Assembly: GCF_000442255.1 (NCBI RefSeq)
Contig: NZ_KE557273.1
Span: 257,335 to 321,334 of the forward strand
Source of the DNA: Salipiger mucosus DSM 16094
Lineage (GTDB): Bacteria; Pseudomonadota; Alphaproteobacteria; Rhodobacterales; Rhodobacteraceae
DNA: 64,000 nucleotides
Direction: 5' to 3'
In this document: positions 16,315 through 27,836 of the stretch, piece by piece
Position numbering within the stretch: position 1 is the first letter of the stretch
Layout: the number at the start of each line of letters is the position of its first letter
The notes under the pieces: generated by a model
Told to the model about the DNA's origin: nothing
Databases searched by the model: none
The model's input: only the letters and a program-made list of their open reading frames with translations
Translations under genes and position numbers: made by a program

Positions 16315-17211
16315 ATGCCGGCCCTTTCCGACAATATGCGCGGCGCGCTGCTGATGATCGCCGGGATGGCGGGCTTCACCTTCGGGGATGCCTGCATCAA
16401 GGCCATCGGCGAGGCGATGCCCCTGTCCCAGATCCTCGTGATCCGGGGGCTCTTTGCCAGCGCCTTCATCGCCGCGCTGGCGGCGGCGCTGGGTCAACTG
16501 CGCCTGCATATGTCGCGCCGCGACTGGGGCCTCGTGCTGCTGCGGGCCGTGGCCGAGGCGGGCGCGGCCTTCTTCTTTCTCACCGCATTGCGGCAGATGC
16601 CGCTCGCGAACGCGACGGCGCTGATGCAGACCACGCCGCTGAGCGTGACGCTGGCCTCGGCGCTGGTCTTTGCCGAGCCGGTGGGCTGGCGGCGGTGGAG
16701 CGCCATCGGCGTCGGCTTCCTGGGCATGCTGCTGATCGTGCGGCCCGGGACCGAGGGCTTCACCTCGGCCTCGATGCTGGCGCTGGTGGCGGTGCTTTGC
16801 GTGACGGTGCGCGATCTCGCGACGCGGCGAACCTCGGCGGCGGTGCCTTCGCTGACGGTGACGCTGGTCTCGTCGCTGGGGGTGATGGTCTTTGCCGGCA
16901 GCTGGGCGCTGGGGCAGGACTGGGTGCCGGTCACGCCGCGGCTGGGCTGGCTTCTGGCGGGGGCGACGCTGTTCATCATCGGCGGCTACAGCTTCAGCGT
17001 ACTGGTCATGCGCGTGGGCGACGTGGGGTTCATCGCACCCTTCCGCTACACCGGGCTGGTCTGGGCGCTGATCCTGGGGCTCGTGATCTTCGGCGACTGG
17101 CCGCATCCGCTGACGCTGGTGGGCGCGGCGGTGATCGCGGGGACGGGCCTCTTTACCCTGTGGCGCGAGCGGCGGTCGCGGCGGCTTCAGGCAAAGACGC
17201 TACGGACGTGA
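16315..17211 (+). CDS. EamA/DMT-family transporter
   Basis: The 298-residue membrane protein has about ten hydrophobic helices arranged as two EamA halves. The first half ends with NATALMQTTPLSVTLASALVFAEPVGWRRW, a typical DMT signature, and the second begins near residue 155. Such proteins export metabolites or amino acids; the substrate cannot be told from sequence. AAAGG precedes the ATG. Its last 25 bp overlap the 3' end of the convergent gene at 17187-17990. Confidence 0.88.
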   Translation: MPALSDNMRGALLMIAGMAGFTFGDACIKAIGEAMPLSQILVIRGLFASAFIAALAAALGQLRLHMSRRDWGLVLLRAVAEAGAAFFFLTALRQMPLANATALMQTTPLSVTLASALVFAEPVGWRRWSAIGVGFLGMLLIVRPGTEGFTSASMLALVAVLCVTVRDLATRRTSAAVPSLTVTLVSSLGVMVFAGSWALGQDWVPVTPRLGWLLAGATLFIIGGYSFSVLVMRVGDVGFIAPFRYTGLVWALILGLVIFGDWPHPLTLVGAAVIAGTGLFTLWRERRSRRLQAKTLRT

Positions 17212-17990
17212 TCCGCGGTGATGCCGAAACGCTCGCGCAGGACCGCGAGGGTTTCGGGGCTGGCAGGCGGCAGGTCCACGGGACGGGCGCGTGAGGACTG
17301 GCGCGAGTCGTTGAAGTCGCTGTGGCCGCGCACGAACATGGCGCTGTCGGTGAAGCTGACCACGGGCATGAAGCGGGCGACCTTGCCGTGGGCGAAGTTC
17401 ATGATGCTCTGCGTCACGCCGCCCTGCAGGCACATGGCCATGCCCATCGGGTAGGAATTGAGGACCGTCTCCTCGCCGTGCAGCCCCTCGGCGGAGGGGC
17501 GCAGGATGTAGCCGCGATTGTAGTCGAGCGTGACGAGGCGGTTGCGGCTGCGCAGCCCCTCGAGCATCGCCGCGTCCGCGCGGATGCGGGCGATGAAGTC
17601 GCGCGCGACGGTGTCGTCGTCGTCGAGCCGGAACTGCAGGCAGGGGGCCGCGGGGTCGTGCCGCGCGGCGTTCAGCACCTCGCGGCAGGTGGCGCGGTGC
17701 GGGCCGGGCGGCCGCGCGACCACGACGGCCTGCGGCAGGTCCGCGACCAAGGCGAGCAGGCGTTCGGCGTGGGCCTCGGGGAGGGCTTCGTCGATCAGCA
17801 GGACGAAGGTGAAGTCGGGGTCGGTCTGGCCGCGCAGGCCGGGCAGGGTGATCGCCTCGAAGGTGCGGAAGCGCTGCTCCATGCGGGCCTTTGAATAGAG
17901 GTAGGCGCGCCGCTCGGCGATGCTGGCATGCTCGACCTGGAAGCCGCCCTCGGCGGGCCAGGAAAAGCGGCACAATCCGATGGCCTGCAT
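17187..17990 (-). CDS. Putative rhamnosyltransferase-like glycosyltransferase
   Basis: The 267-residue protein resembles the 'putative rhamnosyl transferase' family of Rhodobacteraceae. Features are an N-terminal IGLCRFSWP segment, QRFRTFEAITLPGLRGQTDPDFTFVLLID, and an acidic LDDDDT motif near residue 122 typical of GT-A nucleotide-sugar and metal binding. There is no signal peptide or membrane helix, so it likely acts in the cytoplasm on a surface-polysaccharide precursor. It is divergent from rpsL and overlaps the EamA gene by 25 bp at its 3' end. The sugar donor is not proven. Confidence 0.75.
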   Translation of the reverse strand: MQAIGLCRFSWPAEGGFQVEHASIAERRAYLYSKARMEQRFRTFEAITLPGLRGQTDPDFTFVLLIDEALPEAHAERLLALVADLPQAVVVARPPGPHRATCREVLNAARHDPAAPCLQFRLDDDDTVARDFIARIRADAAMLEGLRSRNRLVTLDYNRGYILRPSAEGLHGEETVLNSYPMGMAMCLQGGVTQSIMNFAHGKVARFMPVVSFTDSAMFVRGHSDFNDSRQSSRARPVDLPPASPETLAVLRERFGITADHVRSVFA

Positions 17991-18064
17991 CGCGGGACTC
18001 CTCTATGAACCGGTCACGCCTGCATCGCACCGCCGGGCCACGGCTGGCAAGGTGGCGAGCGTTG

Positions 18065-18093
18065 TTGACAAGCCCCGCGACTCCCCCTATACG
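18065..18093 (+). promoter_or_regulatory. Promoter of rpsL-rpsG-fusA-tuf (TTGACA-N17-TATACG)
   Basis: A consensus -35 TTGACA (18065-18070) is 17 bp from TATACG (18088-18093). It is the best promoter match in the window. Confidence 0.8.
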
Positions 18094-18362
18094 CGCCTCA
18101 ATTCGCTAGGGCGTAGTGCGTCCGGCGCGTTTTACAGAACTGGAGCGGTCACGATCCGGGCCATGGCCCCGATCCTCTGGACACCCACCGCGTCGCTCTC
18201 TGACTGGGAGCGCATGCGGTGCTTTGCGTCGTCTCCCGGCCACGGATGGGGCGGCGCGTCATCGGTGACCCGCGGACGCGCGGGGCGCCTGAAAACCTGA
18301 AAGACGCATGGGGCCGACCCCGTGCACCACATATGTGAGAGAACACGGGGAAAGAGACCCAA
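18094..18362 (+). other. Long leader of rpsL
   Basis: About 265 nt separate the promoter from the rpsL ATG. No gene is supported. A near-palindrome GATCCGGGCC/GGCCCCGATC at about 18153-18174 could form a hairpin. Whether it has a regulatory role, for example S7 or S12 feedback, cannot be told. Confidence 0.45.
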
Positions 18363-18734
18363 ATGCCAACGATCCAGCAGCTGATCCGCAAGCCGCGGCA
18401 GCCGAAAGTCAAGCGTTCGAAGTCGATGCACCTGCAGGAGTGCCCGCAGAAGCGGGGCGTCTGCACGCGCGTCTATACCACCACGCCCAAGAAGCCGAAC
18501 TCGGCCATGCGGAAGGTCGCCAAGGTGCGCCTGACCAATGGCTACGAGGTCATCAGCTACATTCCCGGCGAATCGCACAACCTGCAGGAGCACTCGGTCG
18601 TGCTTATCCGCGGCGGCCGTGTGAAGGACCTTCCCGGCGTCCGCTACCACATCCTGCGCGGTGTGCTGGATACGCAGGGCGTCAAGGACCGGAAGCAGCG
18701 TCGCTCGAAATACGGCGCGAAGCGTCCGAAGTAA
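18363..18734 (+). CDS. rpsL: 30S ribosomal protein S12
   Basis: S12 lies at the decoding centre and controls fidelity. The 123 residues show the canonical [13 protein letters not shown] and [18 protein letters not shown] segments; both lysines whose change gives streptomycin resistance are present, so the wild-type form is encoded. A weak GGGGAAAGAG precedes the ATG. It starts the str operon. Confidence 0.98.
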   Translation: MPTIQQLIRKPRQPKVKRSKSMHLQECPQKRGVCTRVYTTTPKKPNSAMRKVAKVRLTNGYEVISYIPGESHNLQEHSVVLIRGGRVKDLPGVRYHILRGVLDTQGVKDRKQRRSKYGAKRPK

Positions 18735-18746
18735 GAGGAAGAAGAG

Positions 18747-19217
18747 ATGTCTCGTCGTCACGCTGCAGAGAAGCGCGAAATCCTGCCCGACGCCAAGTAT
18801 GGCGACCGGGTCCTGACCAAGTTCATGAACAACCTGATGGTCGACGGCAAGAAGTCGGTCGCGGAGAAGATCGTCTACAACGCGCTCGAGCGCGTCGAAG
18901 GCAAGGTGAAGCGGGCGCCGGTGGAAGTGTTCCACGAGGCGCTCGACAACATCAAGCCGGCCGTCGAGGTCCGTTCGCGCCGCGTGGGCGGTGCCACCTA
19001 CCAGGTGCCCGTCGAGGTCCGCCCCGAGCGTCGTGAGGCGCTGGCGATCCGCTGGCTCATCACCGCATCGCGTTCGCGCAACGAGAACACGATGGAAGAG
19101 CGTCTTGCTGGCGAGCTGATCGATGCCGTCCAGTCGCGCGGTTCCGCCGTGAAGAAGCGCGAAGACACCCACAAGATGGCCGACGCCAACAAGGCGTTCA
19201 GCCACTACCGCTGGTAA
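18747..19217 (+). CDS. rpsG: 30S ribosomal protein S7
   Basis: S7 nucleates assembly of the 30S head and in E. coli represses the str operon. The 156 residues match the family, beginning [15 protein letters not shown] and ending with the [15 protein letters not shown] tail. GAGGAAGAAG precedes the ATG 12 bp after rpsL. Confidence 0.98.
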   Translation: MSRRHAAEKREILPDAKYGDRVLTKFMNNLMVDGKKSVAEKIVYNALERVEGKVKRAPVEVFHEALDNIKPAVEVRSRRVGGATYQVPVEVRPERREALAIRWLITASRSRNENTMEERLAGELIDAVQSRGSAVKKREDTHKMADANKAFSHYRW

Positions 19218-19238
19218 GCCCAGGAAAGGCAGTCCATC

Positions 19239-21362
19239 ATGGCACGCGATTATCCGCTCGAGCGTTACCGCAACTTCGGCATCATGGCCCACATCGATGC
19301 CGGCAAGACCACGACGACCGAACGCATCCTCTTCTACACCGGCCGGTCCCACAAGATCGGTGAGGTCCACGATGGCGCGGCCACGATGGACTGGATGGAG
19401 CAGGAGCAGGAACGCGGGATCACCATCACCTCCGCGGCAACCACGACCTTCTGGCAGTGGCAGGAAGATCCGACCGCCGAAGGCACGTCGGACACCAAGT
19501 TCCGCTACAACATCATCGACACCCCCGGCCACGTCGACTTCACCATCGAGGTCGAGCGGTCGCTGGCCGTGCTCGACGGTGCGATCTGCCTCCTGGACGG
19601 TAACGCCGGCGTCGAGCCGCAGACCGAGACCGTGTGGCGTCAGGCCGACCGCTACGAGGTGCCGCGCATCGTGTTCGTCAACAAGATGGACAAGATCGGC
19701 GCCGACTTCTTCAACTGCGTGAAGATGATCAAGGACCGCACGGGCGCGACCCCGGTTCCGGTCAACTTCCCGATCGGTGCGGAAGACAAGCTCGAGGGCA
19801 TCGTCGACCTGATCACCATGGAAGAGTGGGTCTGGAAGGGCGAAGACCTGGGCGCCTCCTGGGTGCGTGGCCCGATCCGCGACGAGCTCAAGGACCTCGC
19901 CGACGAGTGGCGCTCGCACATGATCGAGAACGCCGTCGAGCAGGACGACGAGGCCATGGAAGCCTACCTCGAAGGCGAAGAGCCCGACATCGACACCCTG
20001 CGGAAGCTCATCCGCAAGGGCACGCTGAACCTGTCCTTCGTGCCGGTTCTGGGTGGCTCGGCCTTCAAGAACAAGGGCGTCCAGCCGCTGCTCAACGCCG
20101 TGGTCGACTTCCTGCCCGGTCCGCTCGACGTGCCGCCCTACATGGGCTTCTCGCCGGACGACGAGACCGAGACGCGCAACATCGAGCGCAAGCCCGGTGA
20201 CGAGCAGCCCTTCGCGGGCCTCGCGTTCAAGATCATGAACGACCCCTTCGTCGGCTCGCTGACCTTCTGCCGCATCTACTCGGGCCTGCTCGAGAAGGGT
20301 GGTTCGGTCATGAACTCGACCAAGGGCAAGCGCGAGCGCATCGGCCGCATGATGATGATGCACTCGAACTCGCGGGAAGAGATCGACTGGGCCGGTTCGG
20401 GCGACATCATCGCCATCGCGGGCCTCAAGGAGACCACCACGGGCGACACGCTCTGCGACTCGCAGAAGCAGGTCGTGCTGGAAACCATGACCTTCCCCGA
20501 TCCGGTGATCGAGATCGCGGTCGAGCCCAAGACCAAGGCCGACCAGGAGAAGATGTCCGCGGGCCTTCAGCGCCTCGCGGCCGAAGACCCGTCGTTCAAG
20601 GTGGAAACCGACCTCGAGTCGGGCCAGACCATCATGAAGGGCATGGGCGAACTTCACCTGGACATCCTGGTTGACCGTCTCAAGCGCGAGTTCAAGGTCG
20701 AGGCGAACATCGGTGCCCCGCAGGTGGCCTACCGCGAGACCATCGGTCACGCGATCGAGCACACCTACACCCACAAGAAGCAGTCGGGTGGTTCGGGTCA
20801 GTTCGCCGAGGTCCAGCTCGAGATCTCCCCGACCGAGCCGGGCGAAGGCTACTCGTTCGAGAGCCGCATCGTCGGCGGTGCCGTGCCCAAGGAATACATC
20901 CCGGGCGTGGAAAAGGGCATCAACTCGGTCATGGACTCGGGTCCGCTCGCCGGCTTCCCGGTGATCGACTTCAAGGTCGCGCTGGTCGACGGCAAGTTCC
21001 ACGACGTGGACTCCTCGGTCCTCGCGTTCGAGATCGCATCGCGGATGTGCATGCGCGAAGGTCTTCGCAAGGCCGGCGCCAAGCTGCTCGAGCCGATGAT
21101 GAAGGTCGAGGTGGTCACGCCCGAGGAATACACGGGCTCGGTCATCGGTGACCTGACCTCGCGTCGCGGGCAGGTGTCGGGCCAGGAGCCGCGCGGCAAC
21201 GCCGTGGCGATCCAGTCCTTCGTGCCGCTGGCGAACATGTTCGGCTACATCAACACGCTGCGGTCGATGACCTCGGGCCGCGCGCAGTTCACGATGCAGT
21301 TCGACCACTACGATCCGGTTCCGCAGAACATCTCGGAAGAGATCCAGTCCAAGTACGCATAA
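19239..21362 (+). CDS. fusA: Elongation factor G
   Basis: EF-G drives ribosomal translocation and, with RRF, recycling. The 707-residue GTPase shows AHIDAGKT (residues 17-24), DTPGH (94-98) and NKMD (148-151), followed by domains II-V, with the SGQFAEVQ-type segment of domain IV visible. It is 21 bp after rpsG and upstream of tuf, the standard str-operon order. Confidence 0.98.
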   Translation: MARDYPLERYRNFGIMAHIDAGKTTTTERILFYTGRSHKIGEVHDGAATMDWMEQEQERGITITSAATTTFWQWQEDPTAEGTSDTKFRYNIIDTPGHVDFTIEVERSLAVLDGAICLLDGNAGVEPQTETVWRQADRYEVPRIVFVNKMDKIGADFFNCVKMIKDRTGATPVPVNFPIGAEDKLEGIVDLITMEEWVWKGEDLGASWVRGPIRDELKDLADEWRSHMIENAVEQDDEAMEAYLEGEEPDIDTLRKLIRKGTLNLSFVPVLGGSAFKNKGVQPLLNAVVDFLPGPLDVPPYMGFSPDDETETRNIERKPGDEQPFAGLAFKIMNDPFVGSLTFCRIYSGLLEKGGSVMNSTKGKRERIGRMMMMHSNSREEIDWAGSGDIIAIAGLKETTTGDTLCDSQKQVVLETMTFPDPVIEIAVEPKTKADQEKMSAGLQRLAAEDPSFKVETDLESGQTIMKGMGELHLDILVDRLKREFKVEANIGAPQVAYRETIGHAIEHTYTHKKQSGGSGQFAEVQLEISPTEPGEGYSFESRIVGGAVPKEYIPGVEKGINSVMDSGPLAGFPVIDFKVALVDGKFHDVDSSVLAFEIASRMCMREGLRKAGAKLLEPMMKVEVVTPEEYTGSVIGDLTSRRGQVSGQEPRGNAVAIQSFVPLANMFGYINTLRSMTSGRAQFTMQFDHYDPVPQNISEEIQSKYA

Positions 21363-21450
21363 AGCCGGGTGGCGGGGCCGGTCCCCGCCCTACCCACCAC
21401 CGTAGGGTGGGGCCACGCCCCACCATCCGACAGAAAAAGGAGCCAATACC

Positions 21451-22626
<1,176 letters not shown>

Positions 22627-22648
22627 TCCAAGTCGGATGCGACGGTCA

Positions 22649-22720
22649 GGCCAGGGCCCGCGCGGTCCCGGCCTGATCCGTCGCCCCGACCTTGAATACC
22701 GGGACGGGCTCTGCCCGTCC
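22649..22720 (+). other. Hairpins between tuf and rpsJ
   Basis: TCAGGCC and GGCCTGA bracket a loop at about 22649-22677, and GGACGGGC TCT GCCCGTCC forms a tight stem at about 22700-22718. Neither has a T-run. They may stabilise the tuf 3' end or form part of the S10 operon leader. Confidence 0.45.
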
Positions 22721-22799
22721 CAAACGGGTCCGAAGAGGGGACGGGGTGGTCCCGTCTCCTCCTCTCGACTCTCACGCCTATGAAAAGGCAGACCGAACA

Positions 22800-23108
22800 A
22801 TGCAAAGCCAGAACATTCGCATCCGGCTCAAGGCGTTCGACTACCGCGTGCTGGACTCCAGCACGCAGGAAATCGTGAACACCGCCAAGCGGACCGGCGC
22901 GCAGGTGCGCGGCCCGATCCCGCTGCCGAACAAGATCGAGAAGTTCACCGTTCTGCGTGGCCCCCACGTGAACAAGAAATCCCGCGACCAGTTCGAGATC
23001 CGCACCCACAAGCGGCTGCTCGACATTGTCGACCCGACCCCGCAGACGGTGGACGCGCTCATGAAGCTCGACCTCGCCGCCGGCGTGGACGTCGAGATCA
23101 AGGTGTAA
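22800..23108 (+). CDS. rpsJ: 30S ribosomal protein S10
   Basis: S10 is part of the 30S head and, as NusE, of antitermination complexes with NusB. The ATG at 22800 gives 102 residues starting [19 protein letters not shown], the family N-terminus; a longer upstream frame is unrelated sequence. AAAAGG lies about ten bases upstream. First gene of the S10 operon. Confidence 0.97.
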   Translation: MQSQNIRIRLKAFDYRVLDSSTQEIVNTAKRTGAQVRGPIPLPNKIEKFTVLRGPHVNKKSRDQFEIRTHKRLLDIVDPTPQTVDALMKLDLAAGVDVEIKV

Positions 23109-23122
23109 GGAGGGCAACGCTC

Positions 23123-23995
23123 ATGATGCGCTCTGGAGTCATCGCAAAGAAAGTCGGCATGACCCGGCTGTTCATGGAGGACGGGAAGCAGGTTCCCGTG
23201 ACCGTCCTTCAACTCGACGGATGCCAGGTGGTCGCGCAGCGCACCGCCGACAAGGACGGCTACACCGCCGTCCAGCTGGGCTCGGGCTCGGTCAAGGCAA
23301 AGAACGTCACCAAGGCCCTGCGCGGCCACTTCGCCGTCGCGAAGGTCACGCCCAAGCGCAAGATCGCGGAATTCCGCGTCGCGCCGGAGAACATGATCGG
23401 CGTCGGTGAGGAAATCACCGCCGACCATTACTTCGAGGGCCAGTTCGTCGACGTCTGCGGCACCACCATCGGCAAGGGCTTTGCCGGCGGCATGAAGCGG
23501 CACAACTTCCGTGGCCTCGAAGCCACGCACGGCGTGTCGATCAGCCACCGTTCGCACGGCTCGACCGGTCAGTGCCAGGACCCGGGCAAGGTCTTCAAGG
23601 GCAAGAAGATGGCCGGCCACATGGGCGCTGTCCGCGTGACCACGCAGAACCTGCAGGTCGTGCGCACCGACAGCGAACGCGGCCTGATCATGATCAAGGG
23701 CGCCGTTCCGGGCTCGAAGGGCGGCTGGGTGACCATCAAGGACGCCGTGAAGAAGCCGTTCCCCGACGGGGCGATCCTGCCCGCCGCGCTGAAGTCGGCC
23801 GCCGACGAAGCCGCGCGTGCCGCCGAAGAGGCTGCCCGCCAGGCCGAGGAAGAGGCCAAGGCTGCCGAGGAGGCCCGCCTGGCCGAGGAAGCGGCTCAGC
23901 AGGAAGAGGCGCTGAAGGAAGCCGAGGCCGAGATCGACGCCGAGAAGGAAGCCGGTGTGGATCCTTCGGGTGAAAAGAAGGAAGGCGAGCAATGA
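23123..23995 (+). CDS. rplC: 50S ribosomal protein L3 with long acidic coiled-coil tail
   Basis: L3 starts 50S assembly and reaches toward the peptidyl-transferase centre. The core of about 220 residues is normal, including [20 protein letters not shown] and the [26 protein letters not shown] region. The remaining ~70 residues are an Ala/Glu-rich heptad-like helix ([20 protein letters not shown] type) ending in a charged [10 protein letters not shown], making 290 residues against about 210 in E. coli. AGGAGGG precedes two adjacent ATGs at 23123 and 23126; either may be used. The stop overlaps the rplD start by four bases. Confidence 0.95.
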   Translation: MMRSGVIAKKVGMTRLFMEDGKQVPVTVLQLDGCQVVAQRTADKDGYTAVQLGSGSVKAKNVTKALRGHFAVAKVTPKRKIAEFRVAPENMIGVGEEITADHYFEGQFVDVCGTTIGKGFAGGMKRHNFRGLEATHGVSISHRSHGSTGQCQDPGKVFKGKKMAGHMGAVRVTTQNLQVVRTDSERGLIMIKGAVPGSKGGWVTIKDAVKKPFPDGAILPAALKSAADEAARAAEEAARQAEEEAKAAEEARLAEEAAQQEEALKEAEAEIDAEKEAGVDPSGEKKEGEQ

Positions 23996-24609
23996 AACTC
24001 GACGTGATCAAACTCGACGGCGGTGCCGCGGGCGAAGTCGAGCTGACGGACGAGATCTTCGATCTCGAGCCGCGCGCCGACATCCTGCACCGCGTGGTCC
24101 GCTGGCAGCGCAACAAGGCGCAGGCCGGCACCCACAAGGCCAAGACCCGGTCCGAGACCAGCTACTCGACCAAGAAGATCTATCGCCAGAAGGGCACCGG
24201 CGGCGCACGCCACGGTGACCGCAACGCGCCGATCTTCCGCAAGGGCGGCATCTACAAGGGCCCCGTGCCGCGCAGCCACGCGCACGAGCTGCCCAAGAAG
24301 GTCCGCCAGCTGGGTCTGAAGCTGGCGCTTTCGGCGAAAGCCAAGGCCGGCAACCTGGTGGTGATCGACAACGCCGACGCCGACGGCAAGACCAAGACCC
24401 TGGCGAACCAGGTGAAGGCTCTTGGCTGGAAGCGCGCGCTGGTCATCGACGGCGCCGAGGTCAACGAGAACTTCGCCCGTGCCGCGGCGAACATCGACGG
24501 CCTCGACGTGCTGCCGAGCGTGGGCGCGAACGTGTATGACATCCTCAAGCGTGACACGCTGGTGCTCACCAAGGCGGGTGTCGAAGCTCTGGAGGCTCGA
24601 CTGAAATGA
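23992..24609 (+). CDS. rplD: 50S ribosomal protein L4
   Basis: L4 lines the exit tunnel with L22 and in E. coli represses the S10 operon. The 205 residues include the extended loop [19 protein letters not shown] and the [20 protein letters not shown]-terminus. Start and stop both overlap neighbours as ATGA, so rplC, rplD and rplW are translationally coupled. Confidence 0.97.
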   Translation: MKLDVIKLDGGAAGEVELTDEIFDLEPRADILHRVVRWQRNKAQAGTHKAKTRSETSYSTKKIYRQKGTGGARHGDRNAPIFRKGGIYKGPVPRSHAHELPKKVRQLGLKLALSAKAKAGNLVVIDNADADGKTKTLANQVKALGWKRALVIDGAEVNENFARAAANIDGLDVLPSVGANVYDILKRDTLVLTKAGVEALEARLK

Positions 24610-24902
24610 GTGCCAAGGCAGAACATTACGACGTGATCCGCAAGCCGGTCGTCACCGAGAAATCCACCATGGTCGGCGAGAACGGCGCGGTGGTCTTCGA
24701 AGTGGCGATCGACGCGACCAAACCCCAGGTCAAGGAGGCCGTCGAGGCGCTCTTCGGCGTGAAGGTGAAGGCGGTCAACACCACCATCACCAAGGGCAAG
24801 GTCAAGCGGTTCCGTGGCCAGATGGGCCGCCGCAACGACGTCAAGAAGGCCTATGTCACCCTCGAGGATGGCAACACCATTGACGTGACCACCGGCCTGT
24901 AA
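24606..24902 (+). CDS. rplW: 50S ribosomal protein L23
   Basis: L23 sits at the tunnel exit and docks trigger factor and SRP. The 98 residues carry [15 protein letters not shown] and the [20 protein letters not shown] loop, typical of the family. It is followed by an unusual 195-bp gap before rplB. Confidence 0.97.
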   Translation: MSAKAEHYDVIRKPVVTEKSTMVGENGAVVFEVAIDATKPQVKEAVEALFGVKVKAVNTTITKGKVKRFRGQMGRRNDVKKAYVTLEDGNTIDVTTGL

Positions 24903-24918
24903 TAGGCACGGCCATCTT

Positions 24919-24945
24919 TCGCGGCGCCGGATTCGTTCGGCGCCG
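24919..24945 (+). other. Hairpin in the rplW-rplB gap
   Basis: GCGGCGCCG and CGGCGCCGC form a perfect 9-bp stem with an ATTCGTT-like loop and no T-run, in the only long gap inside the S10 gene cluster. It may be a processing or partial termination site. Confidence 0.5.
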
Positions 24946-25097
24946 CGTGACTTTGGCGGAAACGCCGTCCGGGGTGCCCGTTTCGGGCACGCCGTTCCAC
25001 CGGGGACCTTCGGGGCCCTACGACCGAGGCGGGATCTCCCGCCGACCACATAGCGGGCCCCACGGGGTCCCGTGTCTGAAAACGGAAGACAGAAAGC

Positions 25098-25940
25098 ATG
25101 GCACTCAAGTCGTACAAGCCGACGACGCCGGGCCAGCGCGGGCTGGTGCTGATCGACCGTTCGGAGCTGTACAAAGGACGTCCCGTCAAGAGCCTTACCG
25201 AGGGCCTGACGAAGAAGGGCGGCCGGAACAACACCGGACGGATCACCGCACGTCGCCGCGGCGGTGGCGCAAAGCGTCTCTACCGGATCGTCGATTTCAA
25301 GCGGAACAAGTTCGACGTCAACGGCATCGTCGTTCGCATCGAATACGACCCCAACCGCACGGCCTTCATCGCGCTCGTCCAGTATGACGACGGCGAACAG
25401 GCCTATATCCTCGCGCCCCAGCGTCTCGCCATCGGCGACAAGGTCGTCTCGAGCGCGAAGGCCGACATCAAGCCCGGCAACTGCATGCCCTTCTCCGGCA
25501 TGCCGATCGGCACGATCGTCCACAACATCGAGCTGAAGCCCGGCAAGGGCGGCCAGATCGCACGCGCCGCGGGCACCTACGCCCAGTTCGTCGGCCGTGA
25601 CGGCGGCTACGCACAGATCCGCCTGTCGTCGGGCGAGCTGCGCCTGGTCCGCCAGGAATGCCTGGCCACGGTCGGCGCCGTGTCGAACCCCGACAACAGC
25701 AACCAGAACATCGGCAAGGCCGGCCGGACCCGTCACATGGGCAAGCGTCCCAGTGTGCGCGGTGTGGTCATGAACCCGATCGACCACCCCCACGGCGGCG
25801 GCGAAGGCCGCACCTCGGGCGGCCGTCACCCGGTCACCCCCTGGGGCAAGCCGACCAAGGGCAAGCGGACCCGCGACACGAACAAGGCGTCGCAGAAGCT
25901 CATCGTCCGCTCCCGTCACGCCAGGAAGAAGGGTCGCTAA
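25098..25940 (+). CDS. rplB: 50S ribosomal protein L2
   Basis: L2 supports 23S rRNA at the peptidyl-transferase centre and subunit joining. The 280 residues show [18 protein letters not shown], the [15 protein letters not shown] core and the conserved [13 protein letters not shown] histidine loop near the C-terminus. rpsS follows after three bases. Confidence 0.98.
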   Translation: MALKSYKPTTPGQRGLVLIDRSELYKGRPVKSLTEGLTKKGGRNNTGRITARRRGGGAKRLYRIVDFKRNKFDVNGIVVRIEYDPNRTAFIALVQYDDGEQAYILAPQRLAIGDKVVSSAKADIKPGNCMPFSGMPIGTIVHNIELKPGKGGQIARAAGTYAQFVGRDGGYAQIRLSSGELRLVRQECLATVGAVSNPDNSNQNIGKAGRTRHMGKRPSVRGVVMNPIDHPHGGGEGRTSGGRHPVTPWGKPTKGKRTRDTNKASQKLIVRSRHARKKGR

Positions 25941-25943
25941 CAC

Positions 25944-26222
25944 ATGTCGCGCTCTGTTTGGAAAGGCCCTTTCGTCGACGCTTACGTCCTGAAAAAGGCG
26001 GAGAAGTCGCGCGAAGGCGGCAAGAACGAAGTCATCAAGATCTGGTCGCGCCGCTCGACGATCCTGCCCCAGTTCGTGGGCCTGACGTTCGGCGTCTACA
26101 ACGGCCACAAGCACGTTCCCGTGCTGGTCTCCGAGGACATGATCGGCCAGAAGTTCGGTGAATACTCGCCGACCCGCACCTACTACGGGCACGCGGCCGA
26201 CAAGAAAGCCAAAAGGAAGTAA
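25944..26222 (+). CDS. rpsS: 30S ribosomal protein S19
   Basis: S19 binds 16S rRNA in the 30S head with S13. The 92 residues start [19 protein letters not shown] and contain [24 protein letters not shown], both family hallmarks. It is three bases from each neighbour. Confidence 0.98.
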   Translation: MSRSVWKGPFVDAYVLKKAEKSREGGKNEVIKIWSRRSTILPQFVGLTFGVYNGHKHVPVLVSEDMIGQKFGEYSPTRTYYGHAADKKAKRK

Positions 26223-26225
26223 GCC

Positions 26226-26606
26226 ATGGGCAAGGATAAGAATCCCCGCCGCGTGGCGGACAACGAGGCGATGGCCAAGCTGCGCATGCTGCGCACCTCG
26301 CCGCAGAAGCTCAACCTGGTGGCCGCGCTGATCCGGGGCAAGAAGGTCGACAAGGCTCTGAACGACCTGACCTTCTCGAAGAAGCGGATTGCCGTGGACG
26401 TGAAGAAGTGCCTTCAGTCCGCTATCGCGAACGCCGAGAACAACCACGGGCTGGACGTCGACGAGCTGGTCGTCGCCGAGGCCTTCGTGGGCAAGAACCT
26501 TGTGATGAAGCGCGGCCGTCCCCGGGCGCGTGGCCGCTTCGGCCGCATCAACAAGCCGTTCTCGGAAATCACCATCAAGGTGCGCCAGATCGAGGAGCAA
26601 GCCTAA
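26226..26606 (+). CDS. rplV: 50S ribosomal protein L22
   Basis: L22 forms the tunnel constriction with L4. The 126 residues include [20 protein letters not shown] and the tunnel hairpin [18 protein letters not shown]. Its stop codon overlaps the rpsC start as TAATG. Confidence 0.97.
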   Translation: MGKDKNPRRVADNEAMAKLRMLRTSPQKLNLVAALIRGKKVDKALNDLTFSKKRIAVDVKKCLQSAIANAENNHGLDVDELVVAEAFVGKNLVMKRGRPRARGRFGRINKPFSEITIKVRQIEEQA

Positions 26607-27316
26607 TGGGTAACAAGACCAATCCGATCGGCATGCGCCTTCAGGTCAACCGCACCTGGGACAGCCGCTGGTACGCCGATACCAAGGACTACGGTGATCT
26701 CCTGCTCGAGGATATCGCGATCCGCGAGTTCATCCACGACGAGTGCAAGCAGGCCGGCGTGGCCCGCGTGATCATCGAGCGTCCGCACAAGAAGTGCCGC
26801 GTGACGGTGCACACCGCGCGTCCGGGCGTGATCATCGGCAAGAAGGGCGCCGACATCGAGGTGCTTCGCAAGAAGCTGGCCAAGATGACGGACTCCGAGC
26901 TGCACCTCAACATCGTCGAGGTCCGCAAGCCCGAGCTGGACGCCCGTCTCGTGGGCGAGAGCATCGCGCAGCAGCTCGAGCGCCGGGTGTCCTTCCGCCG
27001 CGCCATGAAGCGCGCGGTGCAGAACGCCATGCGCATGGGCGCGCTCGGCATCCGCGTGAACGTCGCCGGCCGTCTGGGCGGTGCCGAGATCGCACGGACC
27101 GAGTGGTACCGCGAGGGCCGCGTGCCCCTGCACACCCTGCGTGCCGACATCGACTTCGCCAACGTCGAGGCTTCGACTCCCTATGGCATCATCGGGATCA
27201 AGGTCTGGATCTTCAAAGGCGAAATCATGGAGCATGACCCGTCCGCCCGCGATCGCAAGTCGCAGGAAATCCAGGACGGTCCGGCTCCGCGCGGCGCCAT
27301 GGGCGGCCGTCGCTGA
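26606..27316 (+). CDS. rpsC: 30S ribosomal protein S3
   Basis: S3 lies at the mRNA entry channel and has helicase activity there with S4 and S5. The ATG at 26606 gives 236 residues starting [16 protein letters not shown]; the KH domain has the loop [14 protein letters not shown]. The one-base overlap with rplV implies coupled translation. Confidence 0.97.
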   Translation: MGNKTNPIGMRLQVNRTWDSRWYADTKDYGDLLLEDIAIREFIHDECKQAGVARVIIERPHKKCRVTVHTARPGVIIGKKGADIEVLRKKLAKMTDSELHLNIVEVRKPELDARLVGESIAQQLERRVSFRRAMKRAVQNAMRMGALGIRVNVAGRLGGAEIARTEWYREGRVPLHTLRADIDFANVEASTPYGIIGIKVWIFKGEIMEHDPSARDRKSQEIQDGPAPRGAMGGRR

Positions 27317-27329
27317 GGAGGCTTGAACA

Positions 27330-27743
27330 ATGCTGCAACCGAAACGCACAAAATTCCGCAAGATGCAGAAGGGCCGGATCAAGGGCGACGCCAAGGGCGG
27401 CTCTGATCTGAACTTCGGGCACTACGGTCTCAAGGCACTTGAGCCCGAGCGCGTGACGGCGCGTCAGATCGAGGCGGCTCGCCGCGCGATGACCCGCCAC
27501 ATGAAGCGCCAGGGCCGGGTCTGGATCCGCATCTTCCCGGACACCCCCGTGACCGCCAAGCCCATCGAAGTTCGTATGGGTAAGGGCAAGGGCTCGGTCG
27601 ATCGCTGGGCCTGCAAGGTCAAGCCCGGCCGCGTGATGTTCGAGATCGACGGCGTCGCCGAGAACATCGCCCGCGAGGCGCTGCGCCTGGCCGCAATGAA
27701 GCTGCCGATCAAGACGCGCGTCGTGGTCCGCGAGGACTGGTAA
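27330..27743 (+). CDS. rplP: 50S ribosomal protein L16
   Basis: L16 organises the A-site region of the 50S. The 137 residues begin [19 protein letters not shown] and contain [31 protein letters not shown] precedes the start. In most bacteria rpmC and rpsQ follow directly; here a terminator and four unrelated genes intervene. Confidence 0.97.
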   Translation: MLQPKRTKFRKMQKGRIKGDAKGGSDLNFGHYGLKALEPERVTARQIEAARRAMTRHMKRQGRVWIRIFPDTPVTAKPIEVRMGKGKGSVDRWACKVKPGRVMFEIDGVAENIAREALRLAAMKLPIKTRVVVREDW

Positions 27744-27777
27744 GCGCCGGCAGTCGCGCTTCGCGACACTTCATATG

Positions 27778-27809
27778 GGCCCCCGCCGGGAGACCGGCGG
27801 GGGCCTTTT
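27778..27809 (+). terminator. Strong terminator after rplP
   Basis: GGCCCCCGCCGG and CCGGCGGGGGCC form a perfect 12-bp stem with a GAGA loop, followed by TTTTC. It ends the rpsJ-rplP transcription unit. Confidence 0.92.
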
Positions 27810-27836
27810 CATGCTCGGGTGACGGGGCGGGGCCTC

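Noticed and set aside
18363-18734. Streptomycin resistance change in S12
   Set aside because: Both key lysines (in TPKKPNSA and GGRVKDLPG) are present.
18132-21308. Long minus-strand open frame opposite rpsL, rpsG and fusA
   Set aside because: Same shadow effect; the plus-strand genes are universally conserved and no protein family is visible on the minus strand.
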